Below, piece by piece: positions 48,674-57,463 of a stretch of 64,000 nt of DNA. Within the stretch, counting starts at the first letter, position 1, and every line of letters begins with the position of its first letter. The notes beneath the pieces are model-generated. The model did no database searches. It was given only the letters and a program-made list of their open reading frames with translations, and was not told the DNA's origin. Source of the DNA: an uncultured Christensenella sp. (GTDB taxonomy: Bacteria; Bacillota; Clostridia; Christensenellales; Borkfalkiaceae); contig CAJTUI010000008.1 in the NCBI GenBank assembly GCA_910579705.1, positions 6,797 through 70,796 on the forward strand. The letters are read 5' to 3'. The position numbers were made by a program, and so were the translations under genes.

Positions 48674-49383
48674 AGACGGAAGGCAGAAACGCTGTTATCG
48701 AATTACTGAAAACAGACAAAAATATAGATAAGTTGCTTATCGAAAAAAATCCTCAGGGCTCGCTCAAAGCTATATTCGCGGAGGCACGCAAAAAGAACGT
48801 GCGCGTTCAGTTCGTCGACAGGAAAGTGCTCGACAAGCAGAGCGAAGAGGGCAGGCATCAGGGCGTTATCGCGTATTGCACGGATTTCAGGTACAGCTCG
48901 CTTGACGAAATAATCTCGGCGCGCGGTCAGGGCGGCGGGTTCGTCGTCCTTTGCGACGGCATAGAGGACGTGCACAACCTCGGTTCGATAATAAGGGTCG
49001 CGGAGTGCGCTGGCGCGGACGGGGTTGTTATTCCGTCCAACAATTCCGCAAGCGTGACGGACGCGGTGGTGCGCATTTCCGCGGGCGCCGCAAACCATAT
49101 CAGGGTCGCGAAGGTCAATTCCATAAACCGTGCCGTGGACGAGCTTAAAAAACAGGGTTACTGGCTGTACGCGCTTGAAGCGGACGGCAAAAACATATAC
49201 GACGCCGACCTTTCGGGCAATATCGCAATCGTAGTCGGCGGCGAGGACAGCGGCGTAAGGCGGCTCACGCGCGAGAAGTGCGACTTTACTCTTTCCATAC
49301 CCTTGAAAGGCAAGGTCAATTCACTCAATGCATCCGTCGCGCTGGGCATAGCCGCGTACGAGGCGGTGAGAAAGCGCGGATGA
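48670..49383 (+). CDS. rlmB: 23S rRNA (guanosine-2'-O)-methyltransferase RlmB / TrmH family
   Basis: A 237-aa SPOUT-class methyltransferase using SAM to methylate a ribose 2'-OH, G2251 of 23S rRNA by family. N-terminal substrate-binding domain (GRNAVIELLKTDKNIDKLLIEK, to about 75), then the trefoil-knot domain with motif 1 LCDGIEDVHNLGSIIRVAECAGADGVV (conserved Asn and Arg), motif 2 VVGGEDSGVRRLT and motif 3 IPLKGKVNSLNASVALGIAAYE. Start and stop overlap both neighbours by ATGA. Some family members make antibiotic-resistance methylations, but context favours RlmB. Confidence 0.92.
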   Translation: MKTEGRNAVIELLKTDKNIDKLLIEKNPQGSLKAIFAEARKKNVRVQFVDRKVLDKQSEEGRHQGVIAYCTDFRYSSLDEIISARGQGGGFVVLCDGIEDVHNLGSIIRVAECAGADGVVIPSNNSASVTDAVVRISAGAANHIRVAKVNSINRAVDELKKQGYWLYALEADGKNIYDADLSGNIAIVVGGEDSGVRRLTREKCDFTLSIPLKGKVNSLNASVALGIAAYEAVRKRG

Positions 49384-49937
49384 CGGACGAGCAACTGGCA
49401 GTACTGTGCAGGGGCGGGGACGAGCAGGCCTGGAACGAACTGTTTTTAAGATACAAGCCCCGCGTACTCAAAATAGCGCGCCGTTTCTTTTTAAGCGGCG
49501 GCGAAACAGAAGACTTGGTTCAGGAAGGAATGTTCGGCCTGTATTCTGCGGTCTGCGGTTACAACAGTCAGGCGGGCGGGTTCTCCGCGTACGCCAACAC
49601 CTGTATAAGAAACCGCATTTTAGACGCAGTGAAAAAGAGCTGCGGCGCGAAGTATTCCGCGCTGAAAAACTTCCTGCCGATAGTAGAGGTCGGCGAGGAG
49701 TGGATTTCTTCCGACAGCCCCGAGGACGAGATAATAAAGCGCGAGGACAAGCGCGAGCTTTTGCAGAAAATGAGCCGTATTTTATCCTCGCTGGAATTCA
49801 AAGCCGTCGTAATGTACACGGACGGAATGACCTTGTCCGAAATTTCCTATGCTCTGGACATAACGCCCAAAAGCGTGGACAACGCGGTCAACCGCGCAAA
49901 GCATAAACTACTTAAACTTATCATTACGGAGGAGTGA
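49380..49937 (+). CDS. sigH: RNA polymerase sigma factor SigH (Spo0H-like)
   Basis: A 185-aa sigma-70 family factor of the SigH group, which switches on early sporulation genes including the spoIIA operon. The ATG at 49,380 overlaps the rlmB stop and begins MTDEQLAVLCRGGDEQAWNELF. Region 2 holds RYKPRVLKIARRFFLSGGETEDLVQEGMFGLYSAVCGY; region 4 is at about 130-185 (TDGMTLSEISYALDITPKSVDNAVNRAKHKLLK). Order mrnC-rlmB-sigH matches Bacillus except that yacP is absent between rlmB and sigH. A shorter ECF-type identity is unlikely given the position. Confidence 0.88.
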   Translation: MTDEQLAVLCRGGDEQAWNELFLRYKPRVLKIARRFFLSGGETEDLVQEGMFGLYSAVCGYNSQAGGFSAYANTCIRNRILDAVKKSCGAKYSALKNFLPIVEVGEEWISSDSPEDEIIKREDKRELLQKMSRILSSLEFKAVVMYTDGMTLSEISYALDITPKSVDNAVNRAKHKLLKLIITEE

Positions 49938-49940
49938 CAA

Positions 49941-51599
49941 ATGGCGTATCTGGCGTTTTACAGGACTTTCCGCCCCGTGTCGTTCGACACGGTTGTCAGG
50001 CAGGAGCACATTGTCCGCACTCTCAAAAACAGAATACAGTCGGGTAAAATCGGGCATGCGTATCTGTTTTGCGGCCCGCGCGGAACGGGTAAAACCACGC
50101 TCGCCAAAATATTCGCGCGCGCGATAAACTGCGAAAGCCCCGCGGACGGTTCTGCCTGCGGCAAGTGCGCTACCTGTAAGGCGCTTGCGGATGGAGCAAA
50201 CCTCGATATTTCGGAAATAGACGCGGCGTCCAATAACGGCGTGGACGAAATGCGCGATTTGCGCGAAAAGGTGCAGTATCCTCCCGTGTCGGGCAGATAT
50301 AAAGTATATATCATCGACGAGGTGCATATGCTTACGGCGTCGGCTTTCAACGCGGTCTTGAAAACGCTGGAAGAACCGCCCTCGCACGCGGTGTTTATCC
50401 TCGCCACGACAGAGCCGCAGAAAATCCCCGCGACGATACTTTCGCGTTGTATGCGGTTCGATTTCAAGCTCATACCTCAGAAAGATCTGGAAGGGCTTGT
50501 GAAGAGCGTTCTCGACAAAACGGGCAAGAAGTACGAGGACGAGGCGGTTGCCGCTATTGCGCGCGCGGGCGCGGGCAGCGCGAGGGACAGCCTGTCGATC
50601 GCCGATATGTGCGCGTCCTATTCGGAAGGGAAGCTGACTTACGACGACGTTAACGCCGTTCTCGGCAGTGCGGACTGGGAAACGATCGCCGCGCTTGCGG
50701 AAAGCATACTTACGGAAAACGCCGCGGCGTCGCTTTCGGGCGTGGAAGAAATCCTCGCCACAGGTAAAAGCGTGGGCGTGCTCATAAAAGATTTACTCAA
50801 CTTTTTAAACAATTGCGCAATAGTCAAGGTATGCAGGAACGCGCGGGAAATAGTCAACCTCCCCGCCGAAACGTACAACCGCATTCAGTCTGTCGCGGGT
50901 CGTTGCGACGGGCATAAGATACTCAGGGTAACGGAAATACTCACGAAAGCCGAAAACGATATGCGCTATGCGCTGAACGGAAAGATTACGCTTGAAACGG
51001 CCGTGCTTAAATGCGCAATGCCGCAGACGGACTACAATCTTGACGCGCTAATCGGAAAGATAAACTTACTAGAAAGCAAGCTGGCAAGCGGCGCGGTAAA
51101 TATAACCGCGGCCCCGCCCGCGGCGCCCAAGCCAGAAAAGGCCCCGCCGAAAAAGGCGCGGCTGATTGACAACGAAGAGGCAGAAACGCCGTTTAAGCCC
51201 GTTTCGGAAAAACCTCAGGTTCAGGCGGGGATATGGGAAACGCCCGAAAAGGTCGCGCCGGCAACCGTGCGCAGTCTGAACGAGAACGAGAAGAGCGGCG
51301 TGTTCGGCAAGTTCATACGAAGCTTGCGCACCACCCGCCGCAACGCCGTTCTGTTTACGCTCTGTATGGATTTGGGCAACTTTTTCGAGGGCGAAAAGCT
51401 GGTGCTGACAACCGAGAGCGAGGCGGTGTACAAGGGCCTGACCCGACCCGACAACGCGAATTTCATTTCGGACGCGCTGACGGAGCTCGGTGTTAAAGAG
51501 CACGAGGTGCGTATCGTCAAAAAGGGCGCGGACGGGTTTGACAAGGCGCTGGACGAGTTAAAGCGCAATTTTGCGGGCACGGACATAGAAATAAAATAA
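49941..51599 (+). CDS. dnaX: DNA polymerase III subunits gamma/tau
   Basis: A 552-aa AAA+ clamp-loader ATPase. Walker A FCGPRGTGKTT (about residues 43-53), the zinc-binding cysteines CESPADGSACGKCATC (residues 64-79), Walker B VYIIDEVHMLT, sensor 1 FILATTEPQKIPATILSRC, and the lid and collar helices follow in order. A proline/lysine-rich linker (about 390-435) precedes the C-terminal domain. GGAGG lies before the ATG. dnaX-ybaB-recR is the conserved order. Confidence 0.95.
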   Translation: MAYLAFYRTFRPVSFDTVVRQEHIVRTLKNRIQSGKIGHAYLFCGPRGTGKTTLAKIFARAINCESPADGSACGKCATCKALADGANLDISEIDAASNNGVDEMRDLREKVQYPPVSGRYKVYIIDEVHMLTASAFNAVLKTLEEPPSHAVFILATTEPQKIPATILSRCMRFDFKLIPQKDLEGLVKSVLDKTGKKYEDEAVAAIARAGAGSARDSLSIADMCASYSEGKLTYDDVNAVLGSADWETIAALAESILTENAAASLSGVEEILATGKSVGVLIKDLLNFLNNCAIVKVCRNAREIVNLPAETYNRIQSVAGRCDGHKILRVTEILTKAENDMRYALNGKITLETAVLKCAMPQTDYNLDALIGKINLLESKLASGAVNITAAPPAAPKPEKAPPKKARLIDNEEAETPFKPVSEKPQVQAGIWETPEKVAPATVRSLNENEKSGVFGKFIRSLRTTRRNAVLFTLCMDLGNFFEGEKLVLTTESEAVYKGLTRPDNANFISDALTELGVKEHEVRIVKKGADGFDKALDELKRNFAGTDIEIK

Positions 51600-51622
51600 A
51601 TCATATTTCAGGAGTTTTTGAT

Positions 51623-51985
51623 ATGGCAGGATTTAAAGGCGGAATGAACGGCGGTATGCAGAACCTTATGAAACAGGCCCAGAAAATGCAGGAGCAGATG
51701 CAGGAGGCCGACAAGGAGCTGGAAGAGCTGGAAGTCGTAGGGCTTTCGGGCGGCGGCGAAGAGGGCGACGAAACGGTGGTCGTCTATATGAACGGTAAAA
51801 AAATAATCAACGGCATTGAGTTCGGCAGCAGGCTTTCCGAAACGGTGGACCTTACCGACGAGGACGATATAGAAATGCTGGAAGACCTCATTATGGCGGC
51901 TATAAACGACGGTTACAAGAAAGCGGACGCGCTTTACGACGAGAAGATGGGCCCGTTTGCAAAGGCGGGCGGCGGCCTGTTTTAA
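51623..51985 (+). CDS. ybaB: YbaB/EbfC-family nucleoid-associated protein
   Basis: A 120-aa DNA-binding protein. A Gly/Met-rich N-terminus (FKGGMNGGMQNLMKQAQKMQEQMQ) is followed by the helix-and-strand core with a conserved acidic segment LSETVDLTDEDDIEMLEDLIMAAINDGYKKADAL. The centre, EVVGLSGGGEEGDETVVVYMNG, departs somewhat from the usual GGGLVKVTVNG pattern. It lies between dnaX and recR, the position found across bacteria. AGGAG precedes the ATG. Confidence 0.92.
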   Translation: MAGFKGGMNGGMQNLMKQAQKMQEQMQEADKELEELEVVGLSGGGEEGDETVVVYMNGKKIINGIEFGSRLSETVDLTDEDDIEMLEDLIMAAINDGYKKADALYDEKMGPFAKAGGGLF

Positions 51986-51997
51986 TCACGGTATAAT

Positions 51998-52591
51998 ATG
52001 GACGTATTTATCGAGCCTATCGGCAGACTTATAAACGAATTTTCCAAGCTCCCCGGCGTGGGTAAAAAGACCGCGCAACGTTACGCATACAAAATTATCG
52101 GTATGTCGGACGCGGAGGCCAAGGCCTTTGCGGACAGCATTTTAAACTGCAAGCGCAGGGTAAAATACTGTAAAATCTGCGGCAACTTCACCGAAGACGA
52201 GGTCTGCGAAATCTGCAAGCGCCGCGACAAATCCGCCGTGTGCGTCGTCAAGGAGCCCAAGGACGTTATCGCAATGGAAAAACTGCACGAGTTCAAGGGC
52301 GTTTACCACGTTTTACACGGCGTTATCAGCCCTATGGACGGCATAGGGCCCAACGACATAAGGATAAAGGAACTTTTGGCCCGCGTGAGCGAAGGCGGCG
52401 TGCAGGAAGTTATTATGGCCACCAATCCCGACGTGGAGGGCGAGGCCACGGCAATGTACTGCGCAAAGCTTTTAAAGCCTTTGGGGATTAACGTTACAAG
52501 GCTTGCGCACGGCATTCCTATCGGCAGCGAGCTGGAATACACGGACGAGGTAACTCTGTCCCGCGCGCTGTCAGAACGCAAATCCATTTAA
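51998..52591 (+). CDS. recR: recombination protein RecR
   Basis: A 197-aa ring-forming protein that helps RecFO load RecA at gapped DNA. N-terminal helix-hairpin-helix (LPGVGKKTAQRYAYKII), the four-Cys zinc finger CKICGNFTEDEVCEIC (about residues 56-71), the Toprim domain (about 78-170, with VVKEPKDVIAMEK and ATNPDVEGEATAMY), and the C-terminal THGIPIGSELEYTDEVTLSRAL (here AHGIPIGSE...) are complete. Normal length. Confidence 0.97.
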   Translation: MDVFIEPIGRLINEFSKLPGVGKKTAQRYAYKIIGMSDAEAKAFADSILNCKRRVKYCKICGNFTEDEVCEICKRRDKSAVCVVKEPKDVIAMEKLHEFKGVYHVLHGVISPMDGIGPNDIRIKELLARVSEGGVQEVIMATNPDVEGEATAMYCAKLLKPLGINVTRLAHGIPIGSELEYTDEVTLSRALSERKSI

Positions 52592-52634
52592 CCCCGTTTT
52601 TCTGGCGGTAAAATAACAATAAAAAAGGAAATTT

Positions 52635-53624
52635 ATGAAGGTTTCGGTTTTAGGTTGCGGGCGCTGGGGCTCGTTTATAGCCTGGTATCAGGCGACTGTG
52701 CTCAAAAACTCGGTCACGTCCTGGGGACCCGAGGGGGATTATTCTTACGAGATTTTAAAAAACACGGGCAAGAACGAGTACGTCACTCTCGACAAAAACA
52801 TCACGCTCACCTGCGACCTTAAATACGCCGTCGAGCAGGCCGACGTTATCATAATTTCCATATCTTCGCAGGGTCTGCGCGGGTTTATGAAAAAGGTGAC
52901 CGCGTTCGACTGCAAGGACAAGCCTTTCGTTCTTTGTATGAAGGGCATAGAAGAGAGCACCGGCAAGCGGCTTTCGGAGGTTTTGGCGGAGAGCGGGATT
53001 GCGCGCGAGAATATCGCGGTCTGGGTCGGGCCGGGGCATATTCAGGCCTTTACTCGGGGCATACCAAACTGTATGGTAATTGACAGCGACAACGAAACGC
53101 TTAAACGCAGACTTGCGGACGGGTTCAAAAGCAATCTAATCCGTTTCTATTACGGCAACGATCTGATAGGCACGGAGATAGGCGCGGCGGCGAAGAACGT
53201 TTTAGGCATCGCCGCGGGCGTGCTGGACGGCAGCGGCTACGTAAGTTTAAAGGGCCCGCTTATGGCGCGCGGCGCGTACGAAGTGGGAAAACTTATACAG
53301 GCGATGAACGGAAAATTCAGTTCCGCATACGGCCTTGCGCACCTCGGCGACTATGAAACGACGCTGTTTTCGGAGTATTCGCATAACAGAAGATACGGCG
53401 AAATGATGGCGCACGGCAGTAAATTCGATAAACTTGCGGAAGGCGTTATGACGGCAAAGGCAATGAAGGAGCTGGGCGATAAGTACGGCGTGGAACTTCC
53501 CATTACCAACGCCGTTTACGAGGCGTGTTTCCTATCCCGCGCGTTCGAGGGCGGCGAGGGCGCGCGCACGTGTATGGACATAATATTAAAACTGTTTGAC
53601 AGACAGACGAAAAGCGAATTTTAA
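52635..53624 (+). CDS. gpsA: glycerol-3-phosphate dehydrogenase [NAD(P)+] GpsA
   Basis: A 329-aa cytoplasmic enzyme reducing DHAP to sn-glycerol 3-phosphate for phospholipid synthesis. Rossmann motif VLGCGRWGSFIA at residues 5-16, ISISSQGLRGFM, KGIEESTGKRLSEV, the catalytic-region GTEIGAAAKNVLGIAAG with the conserved Lys, and HLGDYETTLFSEYSHNRRYG (where most relatives have GDLxxTCxSxxSRN). AAAAAAGGAA precedes the ATG. Slight deviations in the last motif (DYETTLFSEYSHN) are still within family variation. Confidence 0.93.
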   Translation: MKVSVLGCGRWGSFIAWYQATVLKNSVTSWGPEGDYSYEILKNTGKNEYVTLDKNITLTCDLKYAVEQADVIIISISSQGLRGFMKKVTAFDCKDKPFVLCMKGIEESTGKRLSEVLAESGIARENIAVWVGPGHIQAFTRGIPNCMVIDSDNETLKRRLADGFKSNLIRFYYGNDLIGTEIGAAAKNVLGIAAGVLDGSGYVSLKGPLMARGAYEVGKLIQAMNGKFSSAYGLAHLGDYETTLFSEYSHNRRYGEMMAHGSKFDKLAEGVMTAKAMKELGDKYGVELPITNAVYEACFLSRAFEGGEGARTCMDIILKLFDRQTKSEF

Positions 53625-53650
53625 AAACAATATATACGAGGCAAAAAATT

Positions 53651-55477
53651 TTGGTAAGAAACGATTTAAGAAACGTGGCGATAATCGCGCACGTAGACCA
53701 CGGCAAGACCACGCTTGTGGACGCAATGTTGAAACAGAGCAATACTTTCCGCGACAACCAGTCCGTGGAAGAAAGAGTAATGGACAGCGGAGATTTGGAG
53801 CGCGAGAGGGGTATAACCATTCTCGCGAAAAATACGTCCATACACTATAACGGCGTAAAGATAAACGTAGTCGACACGCCAGGCCACGCCGATTTCTCGG
53901 GCGAGGTGGAGCGCGTAATGATGATGGTTAACGGCGTGCTCGTACTCGTTGACGCGGCGGAGGGGCCTATGCCCCAGACCCGTTTCGTAGTACAGAAAGC
54001 GCTTGAAATGGGCCACCGCCTGATTATAGTCGTCAATAAGATAGACCGCGCCGACGCGCGGCTTGAAGAAGTGCAGGACGAAATTCTCGAGCTTCTTCTC
54101 GAACTGGACGCGTCCGACGACCAGCTTTTAAGCCCCGTCGTATGGTGCTCGGGCAGGGACGGAACGGCTACGCTCGATTTGAAGGAGCCTGGTAAGGACC
54201 TTACGCCGCTTTTCGAAACAATACTCAGCCATATCAAGCCTATGGAGGTGGACGAAAAAGCTCCCGCGCAGGTGCTTGTTTCGTCTATCGACTATAACGA
54301 GTACGTCGGCAGAATAGGCGTGGGCAGGATAGAGCGCGGCGTTATAAATCAGGGTCAGGCCGTGACCGTGACCAACTACAACAACATACATCTCAAAACG
54401 CAGGGCAAGCTTGTAAATCTGTATCAGATAGAGGGCTTGCAGCGCGTTGCGTGCGAAACGGCGCGGGCGGGCGACATAGTCTGTTTCTCGGGCCTTGAAA
54501 AAATCAACATCGGCGACACCGTTTGCTCGCCCGACTGTGTGGAGGCGCACAAGTTCGTTAAAATAACCGAGCCGACTGTGGAAATGACTTTCTCTGTAAA
54601 CGACTCCCCGTTCGCGGGCAAGGACGGCAAGTGGGTAACCACCCGCCACATAAGGGACAGGCTTTTCCGCGAGCTTTTGAGGGACGTTTCGTTGCGCGTT
54701 GAAGAAACGGACTCCGCGGACAGTTACCGCGTCTGCGGCAGGGGCGAAATGCACCTTTCGATACTGATAGAGAATATGCGCCGCGAGGGCTACGAATTTC
54801 AGGTTTCGACCCCGCGCGTTATGTACAAGGAAATTGACGGCGTAAGATACGAGCCGATCGAGAAATTAATGGTTGACGTTCCCGACGACGCTACGGGCGC
54901 GATATTCCAGAGTATGGGCAACCGCAAGGGCGAGCTCTTGCATATGAGCGCGGTCGGCAACCGTACGCGCCTTGAATTTATCGTCCCCGCGAGAGGGCTT
55001 TTCGGCTACAAGTCGGAGTTTCTCACCTCGACCAAGGGCGAGGGCGTTATGAACAGCGTGTTTTTCGAATACCAGCCCTATAAGGGCGAGTTCTCGCGCA
55101 GGGATACGGGCTCGCTCGTCGCGTTCGAAACGGGCGACGCGGTCACTTACGGGCTATACAACGCACAGGGCAGGGGCGCGCTATTTATCGGCGCGGGCAC
55201 GCCCGTCTACGAGGGTATGGTAATCGGCGAATCCCCCAAGGGCGAGGATATAAACGTTAACGTCTGCAAGACCAAACACCTTACGAACACGCGTTCGAGT
55301 TCCAGCGACGAGGCGTTGAGGCTTATAACGCCAAAGAAAATGAGCCTCGAAGAATGTCTTGAATTTCTCGGCGACGACGAACTTCTCGAAATCACCCCTA
55401 AAAATATCCGCATAAGAAAGCGTATTTTGAATTCCGAACAGCGCGCGAAGGCACGCGCCAGAGAAAAGAAACAGTGA
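53651..55477 (+). CDS. typA: ribosome-associated GTPase TypA/BipA
   Basis: A 608-aa translational GTPase of the EF-G/LepA superfamily, binding ribosomes under stress and during 50S assembly. It starts with TTG at 53,651, about nine nt after GAGG. G-domain motifs: AHVDHGKTT (P loop), RGITI (switch I Thr), DTPGHADF, NKIDRADAR and a later SAL-type loop. Domains II, III and V and the BipA-specific C-terminal region (ITPKKMSLEECLEFLGDDELLEITPKNIRIRKR) are complete. A GTG directly overlapping its stop begins a truncated SDR fragment. Confidence 0.96.
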   Translation: MVRNDLRNVAIIAHVDHGKTTLVDAMLKQSNTFRDNQSVEERVMDSGDLERERGITILAKNTSIHYNGVKINVVDTPGHADFSGEVERVMMMVNGVLVLVDAAEGPMPQTRFVVQKALEMGHRLIIVVNKIDRADARLEEVQDEILELLLELDASDDQLLSPVVWCSGRDGTATLDLKEPGKDLTPLFETILSHIKPMEVDEKAPAQVLVSSIDYNEYVGRIGVGRIERGVINQGQAVTVTNYNNIHLKTQGKLVNLYQIEGLQRVACETARAGDIVCFSGLEKINIGDTVCSPDCVEAHKFVKITEPTVEMTFSVNDSPFAGKDGKWVTTRHIRDRLFRELLRDVSLRVEETDSADSYRVCGRGEMHLSILIENMRREGYEFQVSTPRVMYKEIDGVRYEPIEKLMVDVPDDATGAIFQSMGNRKGELLHMSAVGNRTRLEFIVPARGLFGYKSEFLTSTKGEGVMNSVFFEYQPYKGEFSRRDTGSLVAFETGDAVTYGLYNAQGRGALFIGAGTPVYEGMVIGESPKGEDINVNVCKTKHLTNTRSSSSDEALRLITPKKMSLEECLEFLGDDELLEITPKNIRIRKRILNSEQRAKARAREKKQ

Positions 55478-55596
55478 GTTGCGTTCTTATAACGGGCGCG
55501 TCGGGCGGGCTTGGCTACGAGTTCGCCAAGCTGTTTGCAAAAGACGGATACGAGCTGGTGCTTACCGCCCGCTTTGCGCCGCGCAAGCGTGTATAA
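55474..55596 (+). pseudogene. truncated short-chain dehydrogenase/reductase fragment
   Basis: A 40-aa frame from GTG 55,474, which overlaps the typA stop in GTGA fashion. It encodes only the first Rossmann unit of an SDR: the NAD(P)-binding motif VLITGASGGLGYEFAKLFA and the following strand YELVLTAR, then runs into APRKRV and a stop. SDR proteins need about 240-280 residues, so this is a remnant after deletion of the remaining gene. The intact coupling to typA suggests a formerly functional operon member. No downstream remainder of the SDR was found before the terminator at 55,641. Confidence 0.78.
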
Positions 55597-55640
55597 ACAA
55601 TGAAATTGCGGTAATATAATTTTTTTTCGGAGCATATATA

Positions 55641-55687
55641 ATACCACTTGCCTTGTCCGTTTAAGGAAGGCGGGCGGTATTTTTTTA
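55641..55687 (+). terminator. terminator before yabP
   Basis: Imperfect hairpin (ATACC...GCCTT pairing with AAGG...GGTAT) followed by seven T residues. Confidence 0.78.
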
Positions 55688-55700
55688 TGCGGAGGATTTT

Positions 55701-55958
55701 ATGGAAAACGTTGCGCCCCACTCTCTGGGCATAGAACAGTGCAAAAAGGTTACGGCTACCGCGATAACAAGCGTAGACGCATTTTCCGACAAACAGATAA
55801 TTCTGTCGTATCAGTCGGGCAGAATAATCGTCGCGGGCAGCGGAATGAAGATTGTCAATTTTTCAAAGACGAGCGGCGCGTTTGCGGCTACGGGCGACAT
55901 AATATCGGTCAGGTATACGGGCGGCGGACTGGGTATTAAAGGTAAACTCTTCAAATAA
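55701..55958 (+). CDS. yabP: sporulation protein YabP
   Basis: An 85-aa protein of the YabP family, needed for spore coat/cortex formation in the mother cell. The pattern HSLGIEQCKKVTATAITSVDAFSDKQIILSYQSG then IIVAGSGMKIVNFSKTSG and IISVRYTG matches the family's beta-rich core. GCGGAGG precedes the ATG. It is directly followed, with no gap, by yabQ, and then by a DivIC-like gene: the conserved yabP-yabQ-divIC order. Confidence 0.9.
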   Translation: MENVAPHSLGIEQCKKVTATAITSVDAFSDKQIILSYQSGRIIVAGSGMKIVNFSKTSGAFAATGDIISVRYTGGGLGIKGKLFK

Positions 55959-56297
55959 ATGCAGATTTTCATATTCTTAACCTGCGCCTGTTGCGGTATT
56001 CTCAGCGGAGTTGTGTACGACGTGCTGTACATAGCGCGTTGCGCCGTCTGCGGCATACACAAGCAGGCCTATACCGTCAAGGACAGAATATTCACCGCCG
56101 CGTGCGATATTTTGTACTGTCTTGTCTTCGCCGCCGCGTTCGTTTTTATCTCGGTTATGTTTGATTTCTGCGGCCTGAGAGTATATATGTTTATCGGCTG
56201 CGTAGTCGGCGCGTTGCTGTATTTAAAAAGCTTTCACATATTTGTTGCATTTTCCGTAAAAAAAGTATATAATAAAATTACTTCTAAAAAAAAGTGA
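55959..56297 (+). CDS. yabQ: sporulation membrane protein YabQ
   Basis: A 112-aa membrane protein with about three hydrophobic segments (residues about 3-22, 46-68 and 70-90) and a basic tail ending NKITSKKK. YabQ is required for cortex assembly and localises to the membrane around the forespore. The start directly follows the yabP stop. Sequence conservation in this family is low, so context carries much of the assignment. Confidence 0.82.
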   Translation: MQIFIFLTCACCGILSGVVYDVLYIARCAVCGIHKQAYTVKDRIFTAACDILYCLVFAAAFVFISVMFDFCGLRVYMFIGCVVGALLYLKSFHIFVAFSVKKVYNKITSKKK

Positions 56298-56310
56298 AAG
56301 GTAAATTGAT

Positions 56311-56568
56311 ATGTCGGAAGAAAAACGCAACCGCATACTTGCGGCGGTAACGGTCAACGTGATACTGCTGATTGCCATTCTGGCCTCCGTTTGCATATAC
56401 CAGCTCGTCGTTATGGTCAATCTCAACAAGATGAAAAACGATTTGGAGGACAGCATTTTATATTACGAAACTATGACCGATAAAAACAACTCCACGCTCG
56501 ATTATTACAAGACCGAAGAAGGACTTCTCGATAAAGCTTACGAATACGGTTTCGTAATGGGAAAATAA
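56311..56568 (+). CDS. septum formation initiator, FtsB/DivIC-like
   Basis: An 85-aa bitopic membrane protein: short cytoplasmic N-terminus, one transmembrane helix (about residues 12-33), and an extracytoplasmic coiled coil (NLNKMKNDLEDSILYYETMTDK) with a C-terminal segment KTEEGLLDKAYEYGFVMGK. This layout fits DivIC/FtsB of the cell-division complex with FtsL and FtsQ/DivIB. It follows yabQ by 13 nt, the usual place of divIC. GTGAAAGG ribosome site before the ATG. Confidence 0.82.
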   Translation: MSEEKRNRILAAVTVNVILLIAILASVCIYQLVVMVNLNKMKNDLEDSILYYETMTDKNNSTLDYYKTEEGLLDKAYEYGFVMGK

Positions 56569-56599
56569 GTTAAAGCGCCGCAAAGGGCGCGGGCACAGT

Positions 56600-57463
56600 A
56601 TGAAAACAGGTATTATAGACGTTGGTTCCAATTCCGTCCGCCTAGCATTAACGGCTGACGGAAAAACTTTATATAAGCGGCTTGCCACTACTAGGCTTGG
56701 CGAAGGCCTTTCGCTGTCGGGCAAGATACTGCCCGCGGCGGCCGAACGCACGGCGCGTGCGGTCGCGGATTTCAAACTCGAAGCCGAGCGCGACGGCGCG
56801 GAACGCGTTCTGTGTTTTGCAACGGCGGCGGTTCGCTCGGCAGTGAACGGCGCAATTTTCACGGACGAAGTTTACAGGCTCTGCGGCTTGAAAGTGGACG
56901 TAATAAGCGGCGAGGAAGAGGCGCTTGCGGGCCTTTACGGCGCGCTTAAAGGCGGCGACGGCGGCATAATCGACGTCGGCGGCGCAAGCACGGAGGTCAC
57001 CGTCCGCACAGGCGGCGAAATAGTATTTTCGCAGAGCGTGAATATCGGCACGGTCCGTCTTCTCGACCTTGCCGGCAGGGACGCTGAAAAGCTTGCCGCG
57101 GTAATAAATGAAAAAATTTCCGAGTACGGCAAGTTCGACGCGTCCGCTCTCGATATGTACGCGATAGGCGGAACGGCCACGCGCCTTGCCGCGGTTCGTC
57201 ACGGATTAAGGGAATACCGCCCCGAAATAACCGACGGAACGGTTGTTACCCGCCGCGAAGTGCTTGATACGGCGGACAGGCTTTTATCTATGTCGGTCGA
57301 AGAAATCCGCGCTACGACGATATGCACGAAGTCCGCGGACGTTGTCGGCGGCGGCTGTCTGTTGCTCGGCAAGGTTATGGAAAAGTTCAACATAAGTAAA
57401 ATAACGGTATCCGAAAGCGACAATCTGGAGGGCTATCTTATGCTCAAAGGCGGCGCGCTATGA
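56600..57463 (+). CDS. exopolyphosphatase/GppA-family phosphatase
   Basis: A 287-aa ASKHA-fold enzyme of the Ppx/GppA family, hydrolysing polyphosphate or guanosine pentaphosphate. Phosphate-1 loop IIDVGSNSVRLAL (residues about 4-16), VISGEEEALAG (about 102-112), phosphate-2 loop GGIIDVGGASTEV (about 120-132) and AIGGTATRLAAV are visible. It lacks the C-terminal HD-like domain of E. coli Ppx, as is common for short Firmicute members. It overlaps the following protease-like gene by 4 bp. Confidence 0.9.
   Translation: MKTGIIDVGSNSVRLALTADGKTLYKRLATTRLGEGLSLSGKILPAAAERTARAVADFKLEAERDGAERVLCFATAAVRSAVNGAIFTDEVYRLCGLKVDVISGEEEALAGLYGALKGGDGGIIDVGGASTEVTVRTGGEIVFSQSVNIGTVRLLDLAGRDAEKLAAVINEKISEYGKFDASALDMYAIGGTATRLAAVRHGLREYRPEITDGTVVTRREVLDTADRLLSMSVEEIRATTICTKSADVVGGGCLLLGKVMEKFNISKITVSESDNLEGYLMLKGGAL

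Noticed and set aside
49937..49941. Small cytoplasmic SRP RNA near dnaX
   Set aside because: Only a 3-bp gap is present, with no room for the RNA.
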